NCBI GenBank assembly: GCA_964540575.1 | Contig: CAZINI010000011.1 | Span: forward strand, 1-64,000 | Length of the DNA: 64,000 bases | Reading direction: 5' to 3' | Source: UMGS1889 sp964540575 | GTDB lineage: Bacteria; Bacillota; Clostridia; Oscillospirales; Ruminococcaceae | In this document: positions 8,324 through 16,438 of the stretch, in pieces | Layout: every line of letters begins with the position of its first letter | Position numbering within the stretch: the first letter of the stretch is position 1 | The notes under the pieces: model-generated | The model's database searches: none | Told to the model about the DNA's origin: nothing | The model's input: the letters and a program-made list of their open reading frames with translations, nothing else | Made by a program: the position numbers and the translations under genes

Positions 8324-8686
8324 TTTAATCGCTCCTTCTATCCGACAGCTCGATAAACGCCTATTCTCGAAAATTGTTCTTATATTTTCCTGTTTATGGC
8401 TGCCGATATGGGATTATTATTGCACAAAAAATCCGCATTATTTGTCAGAACGTATGATAATCAAAAAATATCTAAAAGCTTACAAAATAAGGGTAAACCT
8501 CCCCGAATTCATTTTCGAAATCATCAAAACGAACAGGCTTCGCCGCATGATTACGATAAAACTTTTATGACGACATTTTTATAATATCTGTAACACTTTT
8601 CTGCCGCCGCCATATAATGCAGTATGAAACACAGACGGAAACACCGTCCCGAAGTTTCAAATACATTATTAAAGGAGCGTTCGTAT
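8324..8686. other. intergenic region, divergent promoters presumed
   Basis: This 363-base gap between clpC (minus) and the Cys-rich small protein (plus) must hold both promoters. A TATAAT lies at about 8612-8617 upstream of the small gene, but its -35 partner is weak. No CtsR-type direct heptad repeat was recognised ahead of clpC. No other gene is seen. Confidence 0.35.
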
Positions 8687-8833
8687 ATGAACAATTGCGG
8701 ATTTGGTTTTGGCGGAGGTAACTGCTGTTGGATCATCATCCTCATTATCCTGTTCTGCTGCTGCGGTAACGGTAACTGGGGCAACAACGGCTGTGGATGC
8801 TGCAATAACAACGACTGTGGCTGCGGGTGCTGA
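8687..8833 (+). CDS. Cys/Gly/Asn-rich single-pass small membrane protein (48 aa)
   Basis: 48 residues in three parts: a Gly-rich head (NNCGFGFGGGNCC), one hydrophobic helix WIIILIILF (about residues 15-23), and a tail of Cys, Gly and Asn only (CGCCNNNDCGCGC). It has 12 Cys in all. The head-plus-helix layout recalls the YjcZ-type sporulation peptides of Firmicutes, but the Cys-rich tail is not part of that family. The ATG at 8687 is preceded by AAAGGAG at 8671-8677; a longer frame opening at 8624 has no ribosome site. Role unknown; metal binding or disulfide crosslinking at the cell surface are possibilities. Confidence 0.65.
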   Translation: MNNCGFGFGGGNCCWIIILIILFCCCGNGNWGNNGCGCCNNNDCGCGC

Positions 8834-8892
8834 TTTTTCCCGATAAGCGATAGCCCGCCCGTCCGTCGGCGGTTTACAGACGGATAAAATAA

Positions 8893-8942
8893 AGCGGCTG
8901 CCTTTGCAGAAATATCTGCGGAGGCAGCCGCTCATTTGTCGG
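8893..8942. terminator. hairpin downstream of the Cys-rich gene
   Basis: AGCGGCTGCCT pairs with AGGCAGCCGCT, an 11-bp perfect stem. The T-rich side lies on the minus strand, so its plus-strand terminator function is less certain. Confidence 0.55.
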
Positions 8943-9115
8943 GACAATGCTCATAATTATGAATATACAAGAATTTTTACTCATATCAATGAGCAATTTC
9001 AATTATAAATATCTTCTGTCAGAAAATAAGATAATTTTTTATTTTAACACATATTACGCCCAATGTCAAGATTTTTCAATTCCGAAAATATCGAAAAATC
9101 CCGAATTCAAAAACC

Positions 9116-9144
9116 TTGCCATATATGCCGTACAGTGCTAGAAT
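9116..9144 (+). promoter_or_regulatory. promoter of a 39-codon membrane peptide gene
   Basis: TTGCCA at 9116-9121 and TAGAAT at 9139-9144 with a 17-base spacer, about 70 bases ahead of the start codon at 9213. Confidence 0.5.
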
Positions 9145-9212
9145 GAGCATAGGAAAAATATGCCGTCGAAAGCAGGACAAGCCGATGGCATAAATTTAAA
9201 GGCGGTGTTTTT

Positions 9213-9332
9213 ATGAAAGGATTTTTAGCGGTGATAACGGTTGTTGTGTCGTTTATGCTGGGCGTAAGCGGAGTGTGTTTCATAGAAAAAAGGCTGAACG
9301 GCAGACAGTTCACTGCTCCTCAAGAGCCTTGA
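9213..9332 (+). CDS. small single-pass membrane peptide (39 aa)
   Basis: A 39-residue frame with promoter and a Shine-Dalgarno-like AAAGGCGGTG upstream. Residues 3-24 are hydrophobic (FLAVITVVVSFMLGVSGVCF) and a short charged tail EKRLNGRQFTAPQEP follows, giving a typical small membrane protein. Its last 23 bases run into the 3' end of the convergent XRE gene, so the two messages are complementary there. No family recognised. Confidence 0.5.
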   Translation: MKGFLAVITVVVSFMLGVSGVCFIEKRLNGRQFTAPQEP

Positions 9333-9645
9333 CACGAGCTATCTCCTCTGCAACGTTCTTTTCAAAATCGCACAGCACCTTGTAGCGGGCGAACTCGGGG
9401 ACGCTCTTGTAAAGATTTACCAGTCGCTGACAATCGGCGGTCAGGTCGGCACGGAACTCGCCCGTTATCAGATAGTCCACCGACGTGCCGAGATAATCGG
9501 CGATCTTGATAAGTATCTCGCCGCCGGGGAGTTTTCCCCGCTTCCAGTTTCCGGTGCTGCCCGTGCTGAGATCGAGGTCGCTGAGCATCGCAGATATGGT
9601 CGTGCCCTTTGCTTTGCAGAGTGCTTTGAGTCTGTCATAAAACAT
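9310..9645 (-). CDS. XRE-family HTH regulator
   Basis: About 111 residues. An N-terminal Cro/C1-type helix-turn-helix (LKALCKAKGTTISAMLSDLD, then STGSTGNWKRGKLPGGE) is followed by KIADYLGTSVDYLITGE, the typical end of this domain, and an acidic helical tail. The ATG at 9645 lies 7 bases beyond GGAG; a longer frame from 9735 lacks a ribosome site. It is divergent from the AT-rich unit at 9873-12664 and may control it. Confidence 0.85.
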   Translation of the reverse strand: MFYDRLKALCKAKGTTISAMLSDLDLSTGSTGNWKRGKLPGGEILIKIADYLGTSVDYLITGEFRADLTADCQRLVNLYKSVPEFARYKVLCDFEKNVAEEIARVKALEEQ

Positions 9646-9728
9646 ACAAATCTCCTGCCTTTCCTTTGTGGGATTTGTCGAAATCTCATTATTTTGAGAG
9701 ATATTATCATAATTTATCGAATTTTCGC

Positions 9729-9757
9729 TTGACATTCAATACAAATATTGCTATAAT
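9729..9757 (+). promoter_or_regulatory. consensus promoter of the unknown two-gene unit
   Basis: A perfect TTGACA (9729-9734) and TATAAT (9752-9757) with 17 bases between them. The leader that follows (about 9765-9872) can form a stem between GTAATG and CATTAC (9831-9836), with smaller AT hairpins inside. Confidence 0.75.
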
Positions 9758-9872
9758 TACAATGTAATGAGTTATGCAGGTTGTATAAAGTTTTAACTTT
9801 TATTATAACATATTTTTCGGGGAATATCAAGCATTACTGTCACGAAGAATTTATATACAAAGGAGTTCGGCT

Positions 9873-11780
9873 ATGTCCACAAGTTTCGATGAACTAAAAT
9901 CCTATAAGGAATTAGACGATATTAACGTTACTATGTGTTCACTTGAATTTAGCGTTGATAAGAATATTCTGTTCTATGAACAATTCGAAAGCTATTTTGA
10001 TAAATATGCTAGAAACATTTACAATACATATCCAATCATACACCGCAACTTTACAAATGCTCCTGATTTTTTAAATGGTTTTTGGAAACTGTTTGATAGA
10101 TTTGTTAATGATGCTGTCAATGATACGGCAAGATATCTCTTTGATAAAACAGATTATCCTAATGCCAATCCGTCTACCATATATAAATTAATTGCTAAAA
10201 CCAAAAGTTATCAGTACATATGTACTTTATACAGCAAAATTGCCGACCATTATTTAGTAATATGCAGAAATCACAGTGCCGAAGTATTAGTGCGAGAAAT
10301 TAAAAAGAATTGCCGAGGTCGATTTATTGGAGGTGGCTATGGCATAGAGGGCACTATAAAAGGTGCTGCCCTTGCAGGAACTTTGAATGCAGCATATGGG
10401 GCTGCATACTCTGCTGTAAATTTTGTCGGAAACATTTCTTCGGAAATGAACAGAATTAGTTCAGAAAAAGGATTGATTCAAGATAAATTTGTTGTAGATT
10501 TATTTACGAACTGTATGATTAACATTGTACAGTCCATGCCCAAAATCATATATAAAGCAGTTGTAGGTGGAAGCATACCATCGGCAGGTACAAGTGAAGA
10601 GATTTTTGAAAGAATGTTACGTGAAAAGCCTGATGGAGCAGAAAGGCTTCAAATGTACAAGCAAATATTTTCCACAAATCCTTATGACTATAGATTCTAT
10701 GCTCAATTTTTTATTGATTATGGTAATAATTACCGTGGCAGAGGAGGATATGTATCCGGTGTTGTTAAGCACTTTGAATGTTATGAAGACTTTAAATCAA
10801 TACTGTGCTCTACATACGTAAAAGAGTGTAACAAAATCAATAAACTAGGCAAACCCAATGAGCAGCTATTGTTAGAAATGAATCAGGTTGTAAAAAGGCT
10901 TCATTTAGATGAAGATGATGAAATCTATGAGAGTGTTTACACAATGAAAATCGAATCATTGGATAACCTTTCATTAGGCAAAGCCATAGACGATTATAGA
11001 ACAATAGCCGGAGTACGCTACGCAACACTTGAAGAAGCAACAAACGTGCGAAACAACATGGTTTATGCTTCTACGTTAGTTCAAAAAGCTGATCCCAAAG
11101 ATTTAGAAAGTGTAAATGCTTGCATTGCCAAGATTTCAGCCCTTAATATTCCAACAAAAGATATTTTTATCACTCAGATTAAGGAATTATACGAAGAAGA
11201 GCAAAGAAAAGTTGCTGCCAGAAAAGAAGCTGAAGCAAAATTAGCCGAGTATAAAGAATATTTTAATACGCATTGCAGTGATTTGCCCTTTGACGACTTT
11301 TCAAAAGACAGCTATAACACAATCAAATCCGCTCTTGATGATATTACAGCTAAATATGGCGATATTGCTGATAAAGAATTCGTCGACAAATGCAAAAAGT
11401 ACATGGATATGTACGAAGAAAAGCAAAGTCAGCCAATAGCTGTTGCAATATGCATAATATTTGGAGCTATTTCTTTAGTATTAACAAAGAAAGTTTGGTT
11501 TGCTAGATTAATATGGAAGGTATTATTTTTGCCAATCCTATTAGTAATGGATTTAGGATTCGTGGCTTCATGTATATGGGCGATATCCGAATTGATAAAG
11601 TTATTAATAAAAAAACTGAACGGCAAAAATAAATCTGTAAATAATAAAGAATCCAACCAAATACCCCAGGATTTCTCCAACGAATTACAAGAAACAAAGT
11701 CACAAGAAATAATTGAAGACAAGAAAAATAATAATGAAGATCAAACCAAGCAAAAATCAGGACGAATAGATTTCCGTTGA
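9873..11780 (+). CDS. large unknown protein with Gly-rich segment and C-terminal membrane helices
   Basis: 635 residues, no family recognised. Residues about 1-140 are polar and helical. About 150-195 form a Gly/Ala-rich zipper-like stretch (GGGYGIEGTIKGAALAGTLN...) of the kind that can insert into or associate with membranes. About 200-500 are helical and charged, with a coiled-coil-like run near 440-500 (EEEQRKVAARKEAEAKLAEY). Two hydrophobic helices follow near residues 520-575, then a polar Asn/Lys/Gln tail. AAAGGAG precedes the ATG. Codon use is strongly AT-rich compared with neighbouring operons, suggesting acquisition by transfer. It is followed, almost overlapping, by a lipoprotein gene and preceded by an XRE regulator. 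Confidence 0.7.
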   Translation: MSTSFDELKSYKELDDINVTMCSLEFSVDKNILFYEQFESYFDKYARNIYNTYPIIHRNFTNAPDFLNGFWKLFDRFVNDAVNDTARYLFDKTDYPNANPSTIYKLIAKTKSYQYICTLYSKIADHYLVICRNHSAEVLVREIKKNCRGRFIGGGYGIEGTIKGAALAGTLNAAYGAAYSAVNFVGNISSEMNRISSEKGLIQDKFVVDLFTNCMINIVQSMPKIIYKAVVGGSIPSAGTSEEIFERMLREKPDGAERLQMYKQIFSTNPYDYRFYAQFFIDYGNNYRGRGGYVSGVVKHFECYEDFKSILCSTYVKECNKINKLGKPNEQLLLEMNQVVKRLHLDEDDEIYESVYTMKIESLDNLSLGKAIDDYRTIAGVRYATLEEATNVRNNMVYASTLVQKADPKDLESVNACIAKISALNIPTKDIFITQIKELYEEEQRKVAARKEAEAKLAEYKEYFNTHCSDLPFDDFSKDSYNTIKSALDDITAKYGDIADKEFVDKCKKYMDMYEEKQSQPIAVAICIIFGAISLVLTKKVWFARLIWKVLFLPILLVMDLGFVASCIWAISELIKLLIKKLNGKNKSVNNKESNQIPQDFSNELQETKSQEIIEDKKNNNEDQTKQKSGRIDFR

Positions 11781-11872
11781 TTCAGTCTAATGACATAAAC
11801 GAACAACAACCGACAGAAACACTAAGCCGGACTAACAAGCCTGTTTGGGACGATGAGGAGGATAAAATATCA

Positions 11873-12664
11873 ATGACAAACCATAAAAAATATATGCTAT
11901 GTGCAGCTTTTCTGTCTGCATCTATGCTATTAAATGCTTGCTCCTCCGAACAAGCATCCAAAATTGCCGAAAACATCGGAAGTGCCGCTGAATCCGCAAT
12001 AAGCCAAAAAGCTGATGAAGTTGCCAATCTCACATATTTAGGGAGCAATGAAGAATTGCGTAATTTATCAATTTCCATGCTTTCACCATCAGTTGACAGT
12101 TCAATAAAGAAAAGTAAAATGTACGACGTTCTCACCGAAATAGTCAGCAGTGACGGATATAGTTGCTTTGTTTCGGTAGTCAATTGTGCGACCTTTGTAT
12201 CAGGCAATAAAACGCTGACTATGTATGACGATATAATGCTCCTTCAATCACCGCAAAGCACAGTGTATTACTTCTCTACTTATAAAAAATACTATTCAGC
12301 AGGCTTATTAGATAAGTATTACAAAAAAAGGGAAAAATTAACTCTGCTTGAAACGATGGGAGATGTCATTACCAATTTCAAAGTGAAAGACAGTGGGCAT
12401 ACAGACTACAACGGAAATGATTTTTATTACGAAGTAATACGTTCAAAAGAAACCAATGAAGAATTAACGATTATTTATACAGAATCAGGCATTTTAATAA
12501 ATGGATTTGAAGGTTATTCTTCATTAACAAGCATTAATTTAGAACCATATTCAAAAGATCTTGCAGCTATTCAGAATGCTGCAAAAGAAGATGGCTATGA
12601 AGAAATGACTTATAAGGAATTTGAAGAAATGCTGAAGCTCTATCCTGAATATTTCAAAGATTAA
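11873..12664 (+). CDS. putative lipoprotein of unknown function
   Basis: About 263 residues. A signal peptide with lipobox LLNACSSE (lipidated Cys near residue 23) marks it for anchoring on the outer face of the membrane. The mature part has no family I recognise. The ATG at 11873 follows AGGAGG; the frame is open back to a TTG at 11777 that overlaps the previous stop, but the signal peptide argues for the later start. It shares the AT-rich codon use of the gene before it and probably the same transcript, ending at a terminator at 12687-12721. Confidence 0.65.
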   Translation: MTNHKKYMLCAAFLSASMLLNACSSEQASKIAENIGSAAESAISQKADEVANLTYLGSNEELRNLSISMLSPSVDSSIKKSKMYDVLTEIVSSDGYSCFVSVVNCATFVSGNKTLTMYDDIMLLQSPQSTVYYFSTYKKYYSAGLLDKYYKKREKLTLLETMGDVITNFKVKDSGHTDYNGNDFYYEVIRSKETNEELTIIYTESGILINGFEGYSSLTSINLEPYSKDLAAIQNAAKEDGYEEMTYKEFEEMLKLYPEYFKD

Positions 12665-12686
12665 CTTAATACAGAAATAATAAAAC

Positions 12687-12721
12687 ACCGGCGGACTCCC
12701 AATACAAGGGACTCCGCCGGT
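12687..12721. terminator. bidirectional terminator
   Basis: ACCGGCGGA pairs with TCCGCCGGT around a loop, between the lipoprotein gene (plus) and the coiled-coil gene (minus), which converge here. Confidence 0.7.
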
Positions 12722-12730
12722 ATTCTTATA

Positions 12731-13186
12731 TCACTGCTTATTGACCTGCTTGACCGCCTGACGTGTCTTTTTAAGGTCGGTAAGATTAGCCGCAAGGACC
12801 TGCTCCGCCTGATTGAGAACATTTTCGATGTACTCGTTTGTGGCGTTGCGGATCTCCTTGGACTTGCCCTGAGCCTGAGTGATTATCTCGGCGGCTCTCT
12901 GCTTGGCTTGAAGAGTTATCTCGTTGTTGGATATGATCTGCTTAGCCCTCTCCTCCGCCTGACGGATTATCCTCTCCTCTTCCTTTTTCGCCTCGGCAAT
13001 GATGGACTTTCTGTCCTGAACGATAAGCTTTGCCTGCTTTATCTCCTGAGGGATAGACATTCTGATAGCGTTCAGGCAGTCCCTCATCTGATCTATATCG
13101 ACGATACCCTTTTTCACCGAAAACGGAACGCTTTGAGCGTGTTCTATCATATCATCGAGCATTTCAATGTTTTCATCTATTGTCAT
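12731..13186 (-). CDS. coiled-coil protein (V-ATPase-subunit-like), unknown role
   Basis: 151 residues, almost wholly charged helix (residues about 40-140: EAKKEEERIIRQAEERAKQI and similar), typical of coiled-coil proteins that get annotated as ATPase- or DivIVA-like in Clostridia. It ends a minus-strand operon behind coaD, 18 bases away, a common neighbour in this group. No enzymatic motif is visible. Confidence 0.7.
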   Translation of the reverse strand: MTIDENIEMLDDMIEHAQSVPFSVKKGIVDIDQMRDCLNAIRMSIPQEIKQAKLIVQDRKSIIAEAKKEEERIIRQAEERAKQIISNNEITLQAKQRAAEIITQAQGKSKEIRNATNEYIENVLNQAEQVLAANLTDLKKTRQAVKQVNKQ

Positions 13187-13203
13187 AGCAAAATCTCCCT
13201 TTC

Positions 13204-13686
13204 TTATCTTTTAACAAGTCTTTTCCGTATATCCTCAAGAATATTTTCGGGAACAAAATGGCTTATATCTCCCCCGAAGCTTGCAATTTGCTTTACAACG
13301 CTGGAGCTGAGATACATATTCTCCGTAGTAGTCGTAAGGAACACGGTTTCCGCTCCGTCATACAGCTTTCTGTTTGCCAGAGCCATCTGAAATTCATATT
13401 CAAAGTCGGATACGGCACGAAGTCCCTTGACAATAGCCGCCGCTCCGACTTTTTTTACATAATCCACAAGCAGTCCGTCATCGGTGTCAACGGTAACATT
13501 CGGGAACTCCCCCGTGACCGCCCTCAGCATAGCCACACGCTCCTCCGTAGTGAAGCTTGGGTGCTTGACAGCATTTACCGAAACAAGAACAATGACCTCA
13601 TCAAAAAGCCTCGACGCCCTTGAAATAATATCCTTATGCCCGTTTGTAACGGGATCGAAGCTTCCCGGATAAACAGCCAGCTTCAT
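13204..13686 (-). CDS. coaD: phosphopantetheine adenylyltransferase
   Basis: 160 residues, the usual CoaD size. It transfers AMP from ATP to 4'-phosphopantetheine, the penultimate step of coenzyme A synthesis, in the cytoplasm. Diagnostic features are YPGSFDPVTNGH at the N-terminus (the nucleotidyltransferase T/HxGH motif), KGLRAVSDFEYE in the pantetheine site, and YLSSSVVKQIASFGGD near the C-terminus. Its start codon overlaps the stop of rsmD by one base, indicating translational coupling. Confidence 0.96.
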   Translation of the reverse strand: MKLAVYPGSFDPVTNGHKDIISRASRLFDEVIVLVSVNAVKHPSFTTEERVAMLRAVTGEFPNVTVDTDDGLLVDYVKKVGAAAIVKGLRAVSDFEYEFQMALANRKLYDGAETVFLTTTTENMYLSSSVVKQIASFGGDISHFVPENILEDIRKRLVKR

Positions 13687-14237
13687 CAGACCGCCTCCTC
13701 GTCGGGGACGATATACAGCGTGACCTCGACCTTACCGTATTTATAGTGCCTTGCCTTTTCCAGCCTGCCGATTTTTTCGGGGAGAATAAGCTTCTCCTCG
13801 TGCTCGCAAATGACCTTTCCGCCCGCCTTTATCTTACTTTCCAGCCCTTCCAGAGCGGGAACGATCAGACCCTTTCCGTAAGGCGGGTCTAAGAGAGCAA
13901 TAGAAAAGCTTCGTGTGGTCGTTTTTGCAAACTGTACGCTGTCTGTATTGAAGATAAACGAATTATCCCCAAAACCCGTACTTTGGATATTTTCCGAAGT
14001 GACGTCGATAGAACTGCGGCTCTTGTCAACAAAGCAGCAGCTTTCCGCCCCTCTGCTGAGTGCCTCGATGCCCAGCTGACCGGACCCCGAAAACAGATCC
14101 AGCACCGCCGCACCCGGCACATCGAACTGTATAACAGAGAATATGGCTTCCTTCACCTTGTCGGTGGTGGGACGAACGTCCATACCCTCCAATGTTTTCA
14201 ATTTTCTGCCTCTCGCAGAACCTGTAATAACTCGCAT
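13686..14237 (-). CDS. rsmD: 16S rRNA (guanine-966 N2) methyltransferase
   Basis: 183 residues. It methylates G966 of 16S rRNA using S-adenosylmethionine. VLDLFSGSGQLGIEALSRGA is motif I, and LLDPPYGKG is the (D/N)PPY catalytic motif IV of N-methyltransferases; the N-terminal MRVITGSARGRKL is typical. The rsmD-coaD order is conserved across Firmicutes. uvrC lies 87 bases upstream on the same strand. Confidence 0.94.
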   Translation of the reverse strand: MRVITGSARGRKLKTLEGMDVRPTTDKVKEAIFSVIQFDVPGAAVLDLFSGSGQLGIEALSRGAESCCFVDKSRSSIDVTSENIQSTGFGDNSFIFNTDSVQFAKTTTRSFSIALLDPPYGKGLIVPALEGLESKIKAGGKVICEHEEKLILPEKIGRLEKARHYKYGKVEVTLYIVPDEEAV

Positions 14238-14324
14238 TTTAAAATCCTAACTGCCCAAGGGCATTTTTTCTCTATATGGAGATACATATATATTATAACC
14301 CAAATAATCGGATTTGTCTACACT

Positions 14325-16154
14325 TTACAGCTGATTTTGTATAAATTCATAAACCTGACGGGCAAGCTCGGCATTAATTCCCGCAGTTTGGGCAATTTCA
14401 TCGGGAGATGCAGCCCGCAAAGCGTCCTTTGTCTTGAATTTGAGATATAACTTCTGTGCTTTTTTCTCGCCTATACCCTTGATTTTTGTAATTTCCATAG
14501 CAAATGTGTTCTTGCTGTGCCTGCTTCGCTGATAGGTTATGGCAAACCTGTGCACCTCGTCCTGTATCCGTGTGACAAGCATAAACGCAGGACTGTTCGG
14601 CGGAACGGAAATTTCCCCTCCCGACGAAGTTACCGCCCTTGTCCGATGCCGTCCGTCCTTGACCATACCGAACACGGGGACGTTTATCCCCATCTCCCGA
14701 AGAAGCGGCTCAACTGCACCTATCTGACCCTGTCCGCCGTCCAGCAGGATAAGGTCGGGAAGCCTTGCAAAGCCCTCGTCCTTTTCATTTTCATCGAGAT
14801 AATGATCAAATCTCCGCTTTAACACCTCACGCATACAGGCAACATCGTTCTGAATGACATTTTCCTTGATGGAAAACCGCTTGTACGCCTTTTTCTGCGG
14901 CCTGCCGTTTTCAAAGACTATCATTCCCGCAACCATTGAAGTTGATGCAAGATTGGAAATATCGTAAGACTCAATATACAACGGCGTTTTCGGCAAACCG
15001 AGAAGCTTTGCCAGCTCCTCCAAAGCAGCGATCTCCCTGCCTGTCCTGCCCACCTTTACCGAAAGAAATTCCTCGGAATTGGACTTAGCAAGTGCCGTCA
15101 GACGGGAAAGCCGTCCCCGCTGCGGCGTTGTAAGTTCAACCGCATGTCCGCACCGTTCTCTGAGTATTGAATGAATAAGTTCACTATCTGTCAACTCATT
15201 TTCCACTAAAATCATTCGGGGAATTTCCCGCCCACCGCTGTAATACTGCAAAATGAAATCCGCACACATTTCCTCTTCGCTGTCACTGTCCCCTAGGAAA
15301 TACTGATAACGGTCAAAAAGCCGTCCTCCCCGATAGGTTAGCACGGAAACACAAGCGTCCGAACCGTTTTGTGCAAAGGCGATAACGTCCGTGTCGGGCA
15401 AAGAACTGTCCATTATCTTCTGAGTGTCCGCCGCTTTTGAAACTGCCCTAATGCGGTCACGAAGCTTCGCCGCAAGCTCAAAATCCAGCTCCTCAGCCGC
15501 CTTGTTCATCTGCTCGGTCATCTTTTCGACACTGCTGCGGCTGCCGCTTTTAATGTAATCCTCCGCTTCTTTTATTATCTCGGCATACTCATTTTCGGAT
15601 ATTTTACCCATGCAAACGCCCATACACTGCCCTATATGATGATTAAGACAGGGACGGTATTTTCCGAAATCCTGCGGGAATTTTCTGCGGCAGACAGGCA
15701 GCATAAACACCTTGTTTACCTCGCTGACAGTCTGCGTGGTCACAAATCCGCCCGTGTAAGGACCTAAGTATTTTCCACCGCCGCTTTTCTGCTTTTCAGC
15801 GGTTATTCTGGGATACGGGTCGTCGGAAATTCGGATATAATGATAGCCCTTATCGTCCTTCAAGAGAATATTGTACTTAGGCGAAAACTGCTTTATCATG
15901 GAACATTCCAGCACCAACGCCTCATATTCCGTGTCCGTAACGATAAAGTCGTAATCGTAAACGTGGGAAACCATTTTCGCAACCTTCGGCGTGTGGTCGG
16001 GATTATCCCTGAAATAGCTGGTCACCCTGTTTTTCAGATTTTTCGCCTTGCCCACATATATAATATTGCCCGTTTTGTCCCGCATACGGTAAACGCCGGG
16101 CTTTGTAGTCAGCTTACTTGTTTTTTCCCTGAGATAAGGCAAACGCTCGTTCAA
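14325..16154 (-). CDS. uvrC: UvrABC nuclease subunit C
   Basis: 609 residues. UvrC makes both incisions in nucleotide excision repair. An N-terminal GIY-YIG nuclease is visible (KPGVYRMRDKTGNIIYVGKA), then a Cys-containing region, a UvrB-binding UVR motif (about 205-240), an RNase-H-like nuclease domain with ESYDISNLAST and LILLDGGQGQ, and C-terminal helix-hairpin-helix repeats (KIKGIGEKKAQKLYLKF). I choose TTG 16154 as start, giving LNERLPYLREK as in other UvrC proteins and lying 9 bases beyond GGGAG; a longer frame opens at 16235 without a ribosome site. Confidence 0.96.
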   Translation of the reverse strand: MNERLPYLREKTSKLTTKPGVYRMRDKTGNIIYVGKAKNLKNRVTSYFRDNPDHTPKVAKMVSHVYDYDFIVTDTEYEALVLECSMIKQFSPKYNILLKDDKGYHYIRISDDPYPRITAEKQKSGGGKYLGPYTGGFVTTQTVSEVNKVFMLPVCRRKFPQDFGKYRPCLNHHIGQCMGVCMGKISENEYAEIIKEAEDYIKSGSRSSVEKMTEQMNKAAEELDFELAAKLRDRIRAVSKAADTQKIMDSSLPDTDVIAFAQNGSDACVSVLTYRGGRLFDRYQYFLGDSDSEEEMCADFILQYYSGGREIPRMILVENELTDSELIHSILRERCGHAVELTTPQRGRLSRLTALAKSNSEEFLSVKVGRTGREIAALEELAKLLGLPKTPLYIESYDISNLASTSMVAGMIVFENGRPQKKAYKRFSIKENVIQNDVACMREVLKRRFDHYLDENEKDEGFARLPDLILLDGGQGQIGAVEPLLREMGINVPVFGMVKDGRHRTRAVTSSGGEISVPPNSPAFMLVTRIQDEVHRFAITYQRSRHSKNTFAMEITKIKGIGEKKAQKLYLKFKTKDALRAASPDEIAQTAGINAELARQVYEFIQNQL

Positions 16155-16191
16155 TTTATCACACTCCCGAAGCAAAAATAATACTACAATA

Positions 16192-16219
16192 ATTATAGCA
16201 TAAAATCTGCACATATCAA
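16192..16219 (-). promoter_or_regulatory. uvrC promoter
   Basis: TTGATA (16219-16214) and a perfect TATAAT (16197-16192), 16 bases apart, about 38 bases upstream of the TTG start. Confidence 0.55.
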
Positions 16220-16277
16220 GCGTATCGTAACACAATATTTTGTGAAATTTTTTCCTGTAAAAAAAGAGAGATTTCTA

Positions 16278-16306
16278 TTGCAAAATGAAAAGCTATGTGG
16301 TAAAAT
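16278..16306 (+). promoter_or_regulatory. promoter of the O-acylation operon
   Basis: TTGCAA at 16278-16283 and TAAAAT at 16301-16306 with a 17-base spacer. It would give an untranslated leader of about 125 bases, in which I recognise no known riboswitch. Confidence 0.5.
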
Positions 16307-16438
16307 AATTATATGTGCCGACAGTGCACAGTTTTCTCAGCGGGATATATTCTCTTTAGTTTCCGACAGACAGCATAACGCTGCACCTGCCCGCATTGAC
16401 TAAAAATTGTTTTCATTTGTAAAAGGAGTTAATATACA

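Larger units (their letters stand above)
8834..9212. other. gene-poor AT-rich spacer
   Basis: It contains the hairpin at 8893-8942 and the promoter at 9116-9144. The stretch 8945-9110 is very AT-rich and holds no supported gene or RNA. Confidence 0.4.

Noticed and set aside
16307..16420. Riboswitch in the leader of the MBOAT gene
   Set aside because: The leader is long, but no conserved motif of a known class (cyclic di-GMP, SAM, TPP, glycine) can be traced.
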